From Bacteroidota bacterium (GTDB taxonomy: Bacteria > Bacteroidota > Bacteroidia > Cytophagales > Cytophagaceae): 5,481 nucleotides of DNA. This document shows, piece after piece, positions 5,451 through 5,481 of this stretch. The DNA lies in the NCBI GenBank assembly GCA_023428135.1, contig JAEYZG010000022.1:1-5481 (forward strand), read 5' to 3'. Every line of letters begins with the position of its first letter. Position 1 is the first letter of the stretch. The notes under the pieces were generated by a model. That model saw only the letters and a list, made by a program, of their open reading frames with translations, searched no databases and had not been told where the DNA came from. The position numbers were made by a program, and so were the translations under genes.

Positions 5451-5481
5451 TAATTTTGAATCGGGATTTATGGGATTAATG
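5388..5481 (+). repeat. 94-nt perfect direct repeat, copy 2 (cut by the window edge)
   Basis: This is identical to 5107-5200. The base just before each copy differs (G at 5106, A at 5387), which sets the left limit. The right limit is not visible. Confidence 0.9.
5431..5477. repeat. Junction hairpin 2 (identical to junction hairpin 1)
   Basis: The same arms and loop occur at 5431-5450, 5451-5457 and 5458-5477, including the same single mismatch. It marks the boundary between unit 3 and the unit that starts at the right edge. Confidence 0.85.

Larger units (their letters stand above)
5002..5481. repeat. Array of complex palindromic repeat units (continues past the right edge)
   Basis: The array reads: left arm, inner segment, right arm, short spacer, then again. 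Left arms start at 5002, 5179 and 5460 (cut by the edge). Right arms are at 5132-5169, 5307-5344 and 5413-5450. Left and right arms are reverse complements of each other, imperfectly. Each right arm is a chain of four 9-nt sub-repeats (AATCCTGTT, AATCTGGTA, AATCCCATA, AATCCAGAT), and left arms are the same on the other strand. The inner segments of units 1 and 2 are related but diverged, sharing GGGTTTACAGTTTTTA (5060-5075 and 5238-5253). There is no credible gene in it. It could be a MITE-like element, a structured RNA, or a binding region for a DNA-binding protein. Confidence 0.85.

Noticed and set aside
5002..5481. CRISPR array
   Set aside because: Repeats are inverted as well as direct, spacing is irregular (177 and 281 nt), and the inner segments are related to each other and not unique spacers. 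No cas genes are visible.

Overview
This window looks like chromosomal DNA of a member of the Bacteroidota, probably in the Flavobacteriia or Sphingobacteriia; I cannot name a genus from it. The reasons are the AT-rich sequence, two secreted proteins ending in type IX secretion (T9SS) sorting domains, a Bacteroidota-style SdiA-regulated lipoprotein, and genes without clear Shine-Dalgarno sites. All five intact genes are on the minus strand.

From left to right: positions 1-124 appear to be one end of an IS21-type insertion sequence whose body lies outside the window. It shows three tandem 24-nt terminal repeats and possibly the first codons of its transposase. An unassigned stretch follows, then a strong minus-strand terminator (248-274). 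The terminator closes a small secreted Ig-like protein gene with a T9SS tail (318-1001). A 325-nt gene-free stretch holds a second strong terminator (1206-1242), which closes a CotH-family kinase-like protein that also carries a T9SS tail (1327-2997). Upstream of that are an SdiA-regulated-type beta-propeller lipoprotein (3130-4068), a YwbE-family small protein (4238-4459) and a GxxExxY-family PD-(D/E)XK-like protein (4536-4922).

The right end (about 5002-5481, continuing past the edge) is a non-coding array of complex repeats. Each complete unit is about 167 bp and is bounded by arms of about 36-38 nt in inverted orientation. Each arm is itself a run of four roughly 9-nt AATCY-type sub-repeats. 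Where two units meet, the arms form a near-perfect 20-bp hairpin with a 7-nt loop. A 94-nt stretch occurs twice with no difference, although neighbouring units have diverged. Traces of the same motif appear on both sides of the GxxExxY gene, so the gene and the repeats may form one unit. This is the most interesting feature of the window.

The genes do not form an obvious pathway. The two T9SS proteins would act at the cell surface or outside it, and the lipoprotein in the envelope. YwbE and GxxExxY have no export signal and should be cytoplasmic. Strong terminators and gaps of 76-325 nt suggest mostly separate transcription units.
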